From Litoditis marina (lineage: Eukaryota > Nematoda > Chromadorea > Rhabditida > Rhabditidae): a stretch of DNA of 64,000 nucleotides. Both the position numbers and the translations under genes were made by a program. The stretch spans positions 6,888,978-6,952,977 of the forward strand of contig OZ038438.1 in assembly GCA_964036275.1 (NCBI GenBank), given 5' to 3'. Shown here in pieces: positions 12,601 to 23,800 of the stretch; positions within the stretch are counted from its first letter, which is position 1; every line of letters begins with the position of its first letter. The notes under the pieces were generated by a model. That model was not told the DNA's origin, made no database searches, and saw only the letters and a program-made list of their open reading frames with translations.

Positions 12601-14220
12601 CATACTCTGAAGCCTGAACGCTAGTAGATACGCTAGCTCTGAAAAATAATCTAGTAGTTTTCCCAGGTCTTACGGTATTCACGCGGCTCTATGGTATATT
12701 CCCACGCTTCCGGCATTCGCGTAACCTGTACTAGATACGACACACTGGCGTTTATAGGGGAGCTGTATTCATGAAACGACAATCCATCAAATCGCGATAT
12801 TGCCTAACAACAATAGTTGTACAAAATGGCAATAAATGTCTAACTATTTCAGAAGTACTTATTTTAAGTACTTTATTTTTGGTAAAAGCTTAATTTGTTA
12901 TGTTTCTAACATTCAATATGAAATTTAAGAATAACCGTTGCCCGCGTCAATACTTCAGCTACCGTAACCCGGAACGCTAGTAGATTCCCTAGTTGATATC
13001 AACATTGAGTTTTTTCCTCGCGTATCTACTAGCGTTCAGGCTTCAGAGTAAACTGCTCAACAACAAATGCTACGTCATGTTTTACGTGACTATTTCATCT
13101 TCTTGATATTCTATGATATAACTGATAATCTCCAGTAAAATTACAGTCGTACAAATAGATAGATATTCAGAATGATGTCTTCTACGCAAGATAGTTACCT
13201 TCAATGCTGCCCTGATGGCTCGTTCTGACTTAGGTCTTCCGTTGGTGAGGTAGGACTCCTTGAAGTTGACCAGGGTGGTGATCTGCAAGTCACGACCTAG
13301 AGATCTCCAGGCTAAATCCGCATATATTCTCGAAGGTGGGGAGGACAATGTGGCCCACCCTCGGAGTGGCGATCTGGCCAGGCTCACGGGAATGCTTGTG
13401 GAACGATAGCGCGTCAGCCGCATTCCTACTGTACTGTTTGGTGGTGAGGGAAATGCAGAATAGTGTACCGTCAAGGAAAGATAGGAGGCAAGGCGGTTGC
13501 TCTAATCTGCTATTCAGAGGGACAAAGATAGCAAAAGAATATGACGCTTAGCATGCACAAAGCTGCGCGAATTGAATATTCTACGAGCTGAAGGGGCCCA
13601 GTGTGTTTCTTCACCCGAAAAATGCGTGAAATGGACTGCTGGCAATGCGATTAAACTGAAAGCCCAAACACGAGCTGGTTGAAAGGAATATTTATAGAAT
13701 ATTTAATTTTATACCTACTAGAAATTATTTTTGCACCTGAATATATTTGTGTATCTTTACGGTAATTATGTCGTTTGCCTGGTCTAGACTGATGGGATTA
13801 CAAGCATACTTTTACATGAGTAAGTGTGTCACTTTAACTTTTAACTTCAAAGTAATCCTACAGCATAAATGTAACTACAGCCTAGCTGACCTTAGTTAAC
13901 GTCTTATCTATCTACTAAATGCACTACTATCATGTAGTGAAGGCAAACAGCATTACTCATTTCGATATATGTGGCAACGGAAAGACAAGAACGATGGAGC
14001 AGAAATGCTTGAATCTTTGTACAAATGTTTTACAAGTTTGTCCAGGATTGTATTATTTTCCTGTGTTTGAGTTCCCGAACTATTCAGCTTCGTTTACCTG
14101 TGAAACCAGTGGAATGAGTGTTCGTTCAATGGAATTTGTTTTGATCTCGAGGTTTCTCGGGTCGAGACCAAATGACGTACTGGCGGAGCCCGTTTCACCC
14201 AAGCGCCCGGACACCGACAT
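3670..14220 (-). CDS. ctn-1: alpha-catulin (vinculin/alpha-catenin family)
   Basis: Alpha-catulin is a cytoplasmic scaffold of the vinculin/alpha-catenin superfamily; in C. elegans the orthologue CTN-1 helps localise BK channels in muscle through the dystrophin complex (known). Nineteen exons in transcription order: 14220-14098, 13282-13199, 12452-12332, 11675-11512, 11369-11257, 11012-10853, 10597-10451, 10339-10244, 9939-9838, 9614-9507, 9236-9102, 7912-7820, 7604-7512, 7411-7313, 6020-5904, 5408-5262, 4988-4866, 4589-4506, 3813-3670. They join in frame to 750 residues, close to human CTNNAL1 at about 734. Diagnostic motifs are NLEIKTNSIERTLIPLVSQ (exon 1), SVTRVLLLADRV (exon 4), DFTDSAYTPHHHREQVLDF (exon 9), LHPSSRIARENVEVFCDTW (exon 13), GLEMKLLTSEVD (exon 15) and MAYNMYLFTRGDGPLKT (exon 16). 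The start ATG follows an AG by 6 nt. Exon 14 may extend to 7151 (see findings). The symbol is the nematode name and assumes that lineage. Confidence 0.95.
10630..10692. repeat. perfect 25-bp inverted repeat
   Basis: Two perfect 25-base arms (10630-10654 and 10668-10692) separated by 13 bases, inside alpha-catulin intron 6. Either a tiny miniature transposon or a strong RNA hairpin in the pre-mRNA. No duplicated target site is obvious. Confidence 0.85.
12603..13050. mobile_element. 448-bp element with 30-bp terminal inverted repeats
   Basis: 12603-12632 and 13021-13050 are perfect 30-base inverted copies. A diverged piece of the same motif (CGCTAGTAGAT-like) also lies at about 12971. The element fills much of alpha-catulin intron 2 and encodes nothing, so a non-autonomous DNA transposon (MITE-like) is inferred. 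No target-site duplication could be confirmed. Confidence 0.75.
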
Positions 14221-17200
14221 GGTGGGCTGAACTATCGAAATTCGACCGAATTATAAATAAAATGAACGAGAAATGAACGAATGAGAGTATCACGAACAAA
14301 ATATTGGTTACATTTCATTAATGCTCATGCTATTAACCAAAAATATCTAGAAGTTGCTGATACTGCGACACTGATAGAGAGATAGAGAAACCTGTTGCGG
14401 GTGGGATATACACACTGAATGGTAGAAAGGTCACCACGATGATTATACTAATTAATAACTGATATTCTGTCTTACAATGTGAGGTAAAAAAGTGCAGTGC
14501 AACAGAATAGTTGTTCACTGAAAAGAACAAAACAATTAACAGAAGAATTGTGTTTCAAAGAATATCTGAAGTGGAACAGTACCTATAATACCAATAATTT
14601 GATGATAAGTGGAACGGTTATAATCAAACTACAACCACCTCAGGGAATATTAGAGAACAAGTGTATCTAGTGAGAGTGGCATGACTAAGCGTAGCACTAC
14701 CATAAAAGTAATGACATAAAAAGATGTAGATACAGCCAAAGATAACGTTCATATTGTTATTTTACATATTACACAACAATTAATACACTCGTTCAAGTTT
14801 ATGTTGTCATCGAATTCATTTCGATTGGATATCTTACGACAAAAGAGAAAGACTGCCAGTTATGTAATGTGTCAGTGCCGTAATTTGTGGAACCCGTCAA
14901 TCAGAGTTTGGATAACTCGTTAGCAAACCGAGTAACTGGATTTGAAGGCAACGTTATGTGTTGTTCCATGAGCAAATGCGACAATAACCGTTTAAGAGAA
15001 AGTCGTAAATGGGTCGACACTAGAAATAAAGAGCATAGTAACGTGAAACTTTGACAATAAGCATAGGAACATATGTACTTTAACTCCAATCATGTTGCGT
15101 AAGACACGTTTGACGTGATATCATATTGCCTAGAATTTTACTAGCAGTATACAGTATGTATGTATGTACATGTAATGTGTTGTAGGCAGGTCGGAGATGA
15201 AACATCATGATAGGGATGAGATAATGGTTATATTGACAAGATATTGTTTGAAAACACCAACTTAGTTGTTTCCAGTTAATTAATCCTGGTTTTATTCACA
15301 TATCACATAAACTAGTCCAAGATGAAGGATGTTGCGTTTTACCAGATATTTATATCACATTAATTTTCATTTAATTATTTCCCACTTTTTTATAGTATAA
15401 GATTGTTAACAGATGTTACTGTATTGAATTAATTGCCTCGGTGTTGTACTAGCTTAAAATTTCTCGAAACTTTTCAACTGGAATGAAAACCTTTCTAAAC
15501 GTGCATTTAATAATATGTGTTTTAAACATTGTATTCCGTAAAACGTTTGGCATTCGAAGTGCTCTAGGGAAAGAACCTCTAAAACGACAAAAAAAAAACT
15601 CGGTAAAAAATAAAGCTGAATGTCTCGCTCTTTTCGTTTTCAGTATAGGGCTGAAATTTCCGAAATGTGGGAATATCTTGTGCAGATGTGTATGCAAAAA
15701 CGAGTGTCAGACATGTGCTATATACTCGAAGCGATCGATAGCCGCTGCCCGCCGACACACCGTAAAACGGCCCACTCTCGGGAGGTTAATTGTGATGAAC
15801 GCTCGTTGGCAGCTGTTATACCTTCTTCTCACATCATCTGCACTTTCCTGGTTCAATTCGGGAATGAGTGGAATGGTAGACGGGGCGAAGAATGAAGCCG
15901 ACAACACGTCATGTATCGCAATTCGAAAAACCGCGAAAGCAACCAAGAGTAGAAAGTTTCGCTGTTCTTGAGGAATTTTCACTAAACTATTTTCTCAAAT
16001 GTTTCGTATTTTTTTTGTCCATAACCGTACCTCAATCAATATCAGTCACAAATCTCGTAGGGATAAATATAGATCTGGGACTACGGAATTACTATTTAGT
16101 AAGTGAAGAATCTCACCCTACCGAATTTGGACTCTCACAACAAAATTCTCAGTGGAAATTTTCTAGTCAGAACGGCTCTGCAATCCACAACGTCTTTCAG
16201 TTAATGTAGCAGAATGGTAAATGTGATCAAGTGAAGTTGCCCACCGCCCAACGTGAGCAGGGCAACTTCAGATTCATTGGTTTGACCACAACGCATGTGG
16301 CCACAACCCAATGACCAGATGGACATCCTAAGTACATCAGCACATGTGAGATTTCGACATTTTTCCACGGTCCTAGGGATTCATAGGTCGAATCGGGTTG
16401 GTATACTCTAAAACTGAGGTTTGAGGTCGAAGTTAATTCTCGAAAACTGAAATTGTCGGAAATTTAGAAGAGTTCTGTATGCTGTTGTATGAATCTCAGA
16501 GACAACTTTTAATGAGCTATTATTAATTTCTATGCTAATATTGTGTGCAGATCAAGAAAAGTTCGAGTCGTATTTCTCATGATGGAGATGTATTTAACTA
16601 ACACACACGGTCTAGTTCTTTTCACATGTTCAGTACAATATTGATGATAGAAGTAATATTTGAACGAAATGTTCAACTCGATATCAGAATAATATCTTAT
16701 CTAAGAGCCTCAACGTCTGCACAAAGACTATATGGTTATTCGATCACTGTGGTGGTTCTGCGGTTCGTTTAGCCAAACAATAAAATATTTGAGTACAATG
16801 GACCAAAGGTTTTATTATATCACAAAATACTAGGTTGTGCCCGATTAACAAAATACCGATCTTGATATAAACCGCTTTGTGTAACAGGAAACCGAATCGC
16901 GTATACATGAAAAACGGATGTGGATCTGGGTCCGAATTCCCGAAAAAGACCTTTTATTTCATTTTTAATAATATTTTGATATGAGGAAAAAACCATTTTA
17001 CAGTTTTGGTTTTCTTCGATGAATATGATTTTTTGTGCATCGACACTGATGTCATGTTTTCAAATGTTCGCGCCTTACAGCGTGGGGTCCCGCCACGGTT
17101 GCCTGCGCAGAAAGTTTGGATAAGATCCAATGCCCAAATTACTGTACTCCAGACTTTTTGAAAATTTTGGCATTTGCAGCGTTGAGCATGTTCATTTGAT

Positions 17201-17343
17201 TATTGATTTAATTTTTTGTAGTTAGTGCGTTTTGGTTCGATATAGAGTTGTATGCCATCCTTGTTCCACCTTCTTTGTATTCAGTTTTAAGTTCTTCTGC
17301 ACCCGTATTATAAATTTAATCTTTTATTATATTTTTATTCCAG
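14221..17343. other. intergenic spacer with one coding-looking patch
   Basis: About 3.1 kb between the divergent starts of alpha-catulin and NOP58; promoters for both must lie here, but no recognisable core element was found. A patch at 15700-15980 is richer in GC than its surroundings and open in several frames. The minus frame (15982-15707) begins with GTG rather than ATG and reads as a hydrophobic leader followed by a two-cysteine tail. A short hairpin with 11-bp arms is at 16231-16271. The rest shows nothing I can name. Confidence 0.4.
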
Positions 17344-17348
17344 GTAAT

Positions 17349-20300
17349 ATGCTGGTTTTGTATGAAACAGCTGCCGGGTATGCCGTCTTTAAACTGCATG
17401 ATGATAAGAAGTTGAAGAAAGTGGACAATGTCTGGGACGAGTTCGACACTGCTGAGAAGGCCCAAGACAAGTTGGTTTTAGCTGTTTTACCTCTCTGTTC
17501 AATTTATTATCGTTACTTATCTGACCGCAATAACCAGTCTGATGTTTTTCATCTTTGGAAAGCTGGTATTGATTAGATGCAGAGCTTTCCATTCATTTGT
17601 TGGTAGATTTGTAGTCTAATGTGATATTGTTTTGATACACCAGTAAGGTCGATCCTACTATTTAACAAAATGAGTACGTTTTTAGATTGAAACCTTGTAC
17701 GATTTTGTATCAGAAATTAACTAAGTTTCATAGTTTTCTGCAAAAAAAAAGCCGGTTTCTCGATTTTTGTGACTATTCGGACAACTGTACTGGAAGATAG
17801 ACTGACTAATAAGGTGTATATTAATTTCTATATCTAGCTGAATGCAACCAAGAGGACTGTTTTTTCAACCTAGCCCCTGTAGAATTCAAATGTAACATGA
17901 CATGTTTCCCTATGCTGTAGTTATACTGCTTTTCCCAACTGCTTTTATTGAAAGCATGCTCAGGCCGGCGTGTGAGGTTTCAAATGGTTTGAAGTGGCTT
18001 CAAACAATTTTTCGAAATTAGAAGTGGACGGTCATCCCCTACCAAACACCTAACGCATACAATCAGATTTTCTTTTAAAGTTCTTGCTAAATCAGATTTT
18101 CTTCGTTAGACTACTAACTATTGGGTACCAATGCATACAGTTCCGTTATATCAATTACGATTTTCAGTCTTCATCTTGTGTCATTCAAGAAGTTCAAAAG
18201 CACAGCAGAAGCCGTAGAAGGTGTCAGTGCATTGCATGAGGGAAAATTGAACAAGACCCTTAAGAAGCTGTTGAAAGGAAAGCTCACCGAAGGTGAAACT
18301 TTGGCTGTCGGAGATGCGAAGCTTGGAAATCTCATCAAGGTAATTGTTAATAGCCCATTAATGGCTTCATCATAGTAACGTTTTCTTCTAACTTGTCGAG
18401 TTGCTATGTTGGTGAAGTTGAGATCAACGTGTTCGTTATATAGTATTTTTCTTCAGGAGAAACTGGAAGTCCCTTGTGTTCATAACGCCGGAATCAATGA
18501 ATTGATGCGAGGTATCCGAGCACATGTCGATTCGCTGCTTGGTGAGCACAAGTCGGAGTTGAGTGCTATGAACCTGGCTGTTGCTCACTCACTCGGTCGT
18601 TACAAAGTGAAGTTCAACCCTGAGAAGATTGACACCATGATTGTTCAGGTTTGTATGATTCTATAATGTCGTTATATACTTAACCTTGCTTGTAGGTGAT
18701 CTTACTAGTTTTTTTTCAATGACTGTGTTTAATTCTGCTATATTGTGTTGAATTTGGCCTAGTTTAATTTTTGTCTGTGCTTGCCAGTAGCGTATTTGCT
18801 CCTGAATACGTGCATTAAAAGGCAGTGAAATGTGGACAAGTTCTAGTTTGCCATATATAGAAAAAAAACTCATATATATTGAAGTTGACTTCACTCTATT
18901 TATTCAGGCCGTTTCTCTGTTAGATGATCTGGATAAGGAGTTGAACAATTACGTCATGAGATGTCGTGAATGGTACGGATGGCACTTCCCCGAGCTCGGA
19001 AAACTCGTACAAGATCATCAGGCTTTCGCCAGGGTATGCAACATTTTTTTTAATATGCACTATTCTAATTAGTTAGGTTTTTCCCACCGATACCTACGTT
19101 TGAGTAGTGTCTAAAAGGTCTTTTAAGATGTTTTTATGTGTTGTTCCTGTTGCAAACATTTCTAATTCATGAAAAGTAATTTCATACATTTTGTATTTTC
19201 AATCTCTACAGGTTGTGAAAGCTTGCGGCATGCGACAGAATGCAATCAACACTGATCTCTCCGCTATTCTTCCCGAAGAACTCGAAGCCAAGTTGAAGGA
19301 AGAGGCTGAAATTTCGATGGGTACCGATATTTCAGAACTGGATCTCATCCATATCAGCGGTCTCTGCGACCAAGTCATCGAGCTGACTCAGTACAGGTAC
19401 ATTTTTCATTTCCTTTGTTAGTTGTTACTCTTGAGTTTTCTACTTTCAAGTTTTCTTATTACAGAGCTCAGCTGTTCGACTATTTGAAGAACAGAATGGC
19501 TGCATTGGCTCCTAATCTGACAGTACTTCTTGGAGAGCTAGTCGGAGCTCGCCTGATATCTCACGCCGGATCTCTAGTATCTCTTGCGAAGGCACCTGCC
19601 TCGACGGTTCAGATCCTTGGAGCTGAGAAGGCTAGTCACTAAGTGGCATTTAGCTTTCTATGATTGATATTTATCCCATTCGAGAGATTACAGGGGAAAC
19701 ACAGTGTTGAGTGTGTCTTTTATATTACGTTCTTAACTGCTAGATCAGTCAATCATGTAAGATTTTCCTGAAAGCTGTTTTTGATATGCAGAGAACGTAA
19801 ATCAATCTCTACGTTGGATGCTCTTTATCGTCATTCTCATCGTTTGTTGATTTTCTCTCTTCAGGCTCTTTTCCGTGCTCTGAAGACGAAAAAGGACACC
19901 CCCAAGTATGGTCTCATCTACCACGCACAATTAATCACTCAAGCTCCCGCGAAGTTGAAGGGAAAGGTATTAGTCCAGTGTTTATCTTTGAGTTGTACAT
20001 GATCTAGTGAAAGGGATGCGTAATATTTCTTTCTTCTTGGCAAAAATATTCATATTAGCATTTCTGTGAAATTAGCACGATTCCATGTGGCCACAAGCTA
20101 AAGCTCAAATATGTGTCTTTATCTGTTTTTTTTTTCAGATGGCTCGTAAGCTCGCTGCCAAGTGTGCTTTGGCTACTCGTATTGATGCCCTCTCCGATGA
20201 GTCTAAAGGCCCTGAGGTCGGTATCGAATCCCGGGCAGCTCTCGAGAATGTTCTTCGCGGAGAGCAAGAACGAGGACCCAAAAGGATCGGTGGAGGAGCC

Positions 20301-20654
20301 CACAAGCACGAGAAGTATCACTTCAAAAGGTGTGTGGACAATTGAATATTTCTCTCTTGATCGCTGTTTCCGAAATTTGAGTAGTTTGTTTTGTTCTTCT
20401 CGTCCATCCTTAATTGGTACTTATAATATTTATCCTATTAGTAATTTCTGCTTATTTGCAGTGAAACCTTCGAGTACGATCAGTCTAATGATGCCCCTAA
20501 GCCCAAGAAGCATAAGTTCAATGATGACGAGGAGGTGTCCGTCCCTGCCAAGAAACCGAAAGTAGAAGAGGAAGCGGAAGAAGCACCACCCAAGGAGAAG
20601 AAAAAGAAGGATAAGAAGAAGAAGGCTAAGAAGGAGGAGGAAGACTCTGATTGA
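17349..20654 (+). CDS. nop-58: nucleolar protein NOP58 (box C/D snoRNP core)
   Basis: NOP58 is a core protein of box C/D snoRNPs that guide 2'-O-methylation of rRNA; it acts in the nucleolus with fibrillarin, NOP56 and SNU13. Exons 17349-17470, 18168-18339, 18457-18648, 18908-19033, 19212-19396, 19465-19630, 19865-19966, 20139-20329 and 20462-20654 join to 482 residues (human 529). Motifs: N-terminal [15 protein letters not shown], then [14 protein letters not shown], the Nop-domain core [18 protein letters not shown] and GAEKALFRALK, and a Lys/Glu-rich C-terminal tail typical of the family. The intron after 19630 begins GC rather than GT. The start ATG lies 5 nt after an AG acceptor (17342-17343), so there is a 5'-UTR intron or a trans-splice site. 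The gene converges on tyrosinase with 185 bp between stop codons. No snoRNA was recognised in the introns. Confidence 0.97.
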
Positions 20655-20839
20655 TTTTCTTCTTGGTTCAGGAATTCGAGCAATTTCTCATCATTTTCGT
20701 TAATGGCATTGTTGACTGGTTAGCGAGTTACTGTTTTCTTCTTGTTACAGTTTACATTTGTTTCCTTATGATCTATTTTGTTTATGTTGTTGATCGTTGT
20801 TAAATGAAATGAGCACTGATTCTTTTGTTTCATGTACAT

Positions 20840-23800
20840 TCACATAAATAGTTGGGCTTTTGCGTCGAACTTCTTTACGGGTTTGCTGCGCTGAATGCAT
20901 TTTCCTTCTCGACAGTGACCCTTGTAGCAAATTCGGGTTCCTTCAAATCCTTTACAATTGCCTCCCATTTTCACTTTACTCATACATATGGGCTCTCCAT
21001 CTTCTGAAGTTCCACAGAACAGGTACCTGAAATTTGTTTGAAATAAGATGCGGAGAAAATTCTCTTAATTCCTGCCTGGATTTTTGTGGTATGTCGTCTG
21101 TAACAATAACGCGTATCAGATTTGAAGTTTTACAAATCACAAAACAAGAAAACTGTACAGTAAGCAACTTAGCGTGCTAGCTCTCCAAGGAAGGAATACT
21201 TAAAACTATTGTTTCTTAGGGAACAATAGTACATTTGTGTTCATGTTATACAATGACTCACTCAGATCCGCAATCTCCGGTACCTCGTGTACATGTTGGC
21301 CTCGGTGCGAATTCATACATTTCATCTGTGTATCCATTTGATAGACCATCCCTATTCTTCAATGGCTGAAATTTATAATAAGAAATGGTAAAGAAGCTAC
21401 TTGATTGCTAAGATGACACTGGATTGTGGCGACTTCTCGCCTCAAATCGTTAAAATATTGACCAAAATTGAACTGTGTTTGAGCAAGTGGAGTTTTTGAT
21501 TGGGCTACATCAAAATTAACACGACAACATCAAAAATATTTTGTTTTCGTCTGAACTATAGCTACTCCTCCAAATCAAAAATGCACCTTTGCTGTGCAAT
21601 GATCTATAAAAGTTACCTGTAACATAGGCATGAATCTGTCCAAGTTGTGCCAGTACGGAAAACAGGTCGGGTCACTCTTGGGATACTCTCGTTCGCGCTG
21701 TGTACGAGTCTGAAAAGGTCTAGATAAAACGAGAAGAGATAAATAAACCGATGCATACTTATTATAATTATATAAACTTACTTGTATGCACCTTGTAAGT
21801 TTGGTGGGTAAGTTCAATACCGGCTGGTTCCATTATTCACTTGCAGGTGGTACACGGTTATAGTTGTGTTTATACCAATCTTATATATTGTCATTGTAAA
21901 TTCCGATTTAATTTATGAGAATGAATGAAAGGGTGCGGTTACTTTTTTTGAAATTTAACCCGGTTATGACCATATGTGAATATTGATCTCTGGAGGGCCA
22001 GATGGCTGGTCAGTTGTGTTTCACCCACCAATGGCATGACTTTGATATCGCACCCTGGTTTGTTTCTCATTTTCTTTCTAACCTGTTTCGTCTGTCTCCA
22101 TGATTCGAAAATTAAATCAATCATTGAATGGTGGTATATGAAAATGACATCATTTGAGGAACTGTGTGATCGACCCATATCCCCACCTGAAAACAACAAG
22201 ATAATCTTACTTTAGTAATCTAGTGGTATTCCAATTTATGCCATCTATTTTTCAGATGATGTGAAAGATTCGGCTGTGCAAATGTACTGTGGCCTCCGAG
22301 GGTCGTGGAATTATTTCGAAACTCATTTCCAAGCTGTGAAAGTCTGCATCTGTGTCTCCACCAAGTATAATTTCCTGAAGAAATTAAGTTGAAGACGATT
22401 AAAGTAAAACGATAACTTACTGACGAAAAAATGTACATAATCGTGAGAATACTCCAGCATCCTTGCATCCAAAGTGTGATTCATTGGACAAGTCTTGAAA
22501 ATAACAAATAACTGAATTTCGTTGAGTTAAACTAACTAGATGAATGACTGATTTAAAACACCTTGCTTGTACAAACACATGACCTTGTTTGTCATCTCGG
22601 TGGATTTTTCCGACTCAAGTCCCTGATTGTGGATTCTTTCCTCTCATTTGTTCATTTCTTCTCTCGATTATACTAAATTTTTGAATTGAGTTGATATATG
22701 GCATTTTCCAACTTTCTCCATCATATAAAGAGGCAAAACTACCAAAAGGTTCCACTGATCTGGTAATTTGTTTACAGGAAAGGGACCACCGTAAACATTG
22801 AAAATAGAGCGATATGGAAAAATGTCATTTTACATACCGTGAGTGGCATAGTGGTGCCGAGTATCATATTTATGTCGTCATTGTTCACGAGCCAGTCAAT
22901 TCGCGCATGGTTCAGCAGTTCGCCTGACGGATCGGAGTGAAACTCTCGTAGAATGTGAGGACGACCCTGGAAAGTGTCTGCTCAGTGTGTTGCGTCGAAC
23001 TGTACGTGGGCCAAACGTTGAGACTGTCCTGGTCGTGGTAGAAGAATGCGCGGTTTTGTCTAAGTTGGAACCAAAATGTAGAGGTTTTGGTGCAAAACAT
23101 TCGAAAACAACAACAATCACAAACACAACTATGGTGAGGAGGCTGTAGAGGTTTATCAAGATTAGGTGTATTGTGCCGAGCCCGTCAATTTGTAGAAAAT
23201 GAATAAATTCGTTATTGTTCGACACGAATACATTGCTAAATATTGGTTTTGAATACCTCCATTGTAGTCCAATTGGCGTAGGGACCATTTATGACCAGAC
23301 CCTTTTCGTCGGTTTCGCCCAGGAAAATGGTGGAGAATATAATGGAATCGTGGGGATCGGGAAGATATGCGTCTAAAGAAGAGTCCCAATATGGGACACC
23401 CATATTGATATCCGGTAGCAGTCTACGAATTACCAGCTCCACTCTGAAGTGCATAGGATCAGTTAGTTTGAACAGGACTAGGAAAACAATAAACACTGTT
23501 TCCACTGGTTTTGAAGTAGCGAAAAAGTTGTTTTCGAATCAAAAAATGTTCAGTTTTGCAGTCCAAAAAGTGAGTTTCCCGAACAACACAGACAGAAAAA
23601 ATAACAACGTGTACCTTTTGAGAAATTCGCGATGCCAAATGGTGAATGCAGGTCCGGAATGCACTCCCGAGTATTTATGAATTCTACTCAGACGAGTGTA
23701 CATGCCATTCTTCTTCATCCAATTCAGAACATACTGAAAGTGAGAGGTACGGTCATGACAATGACCTCTAGTGTTTTGCAAATGTCGATTGTATATATTT

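Noticed and set aside
17471..20461. Search for box C/D or H/ACA snoRNAs in NOP58 introns, a common host gene in animals
   Set aside because: No convincing paired C and D boxes or H/ACA hairpins were seen by eye; a covariance-model scan would be decisive.
22220..22468. Frame of 82 codons between tyrosinase exons 7 and 8
   Set aside because: Joining 22421 directly to 22186 restores the conserved VHFFVSGGDMG copper-B sequence, so this is intron.
22896..23288. Minus-strand 130-codon frame and another 62-codon frame across the tyrosinase locus
   Set aside because: Neither is in phase with the flanking tyrosinase exons. The real exon (22966-22838) uses a third frame after a TTTCCAG acceptor and matches the family.
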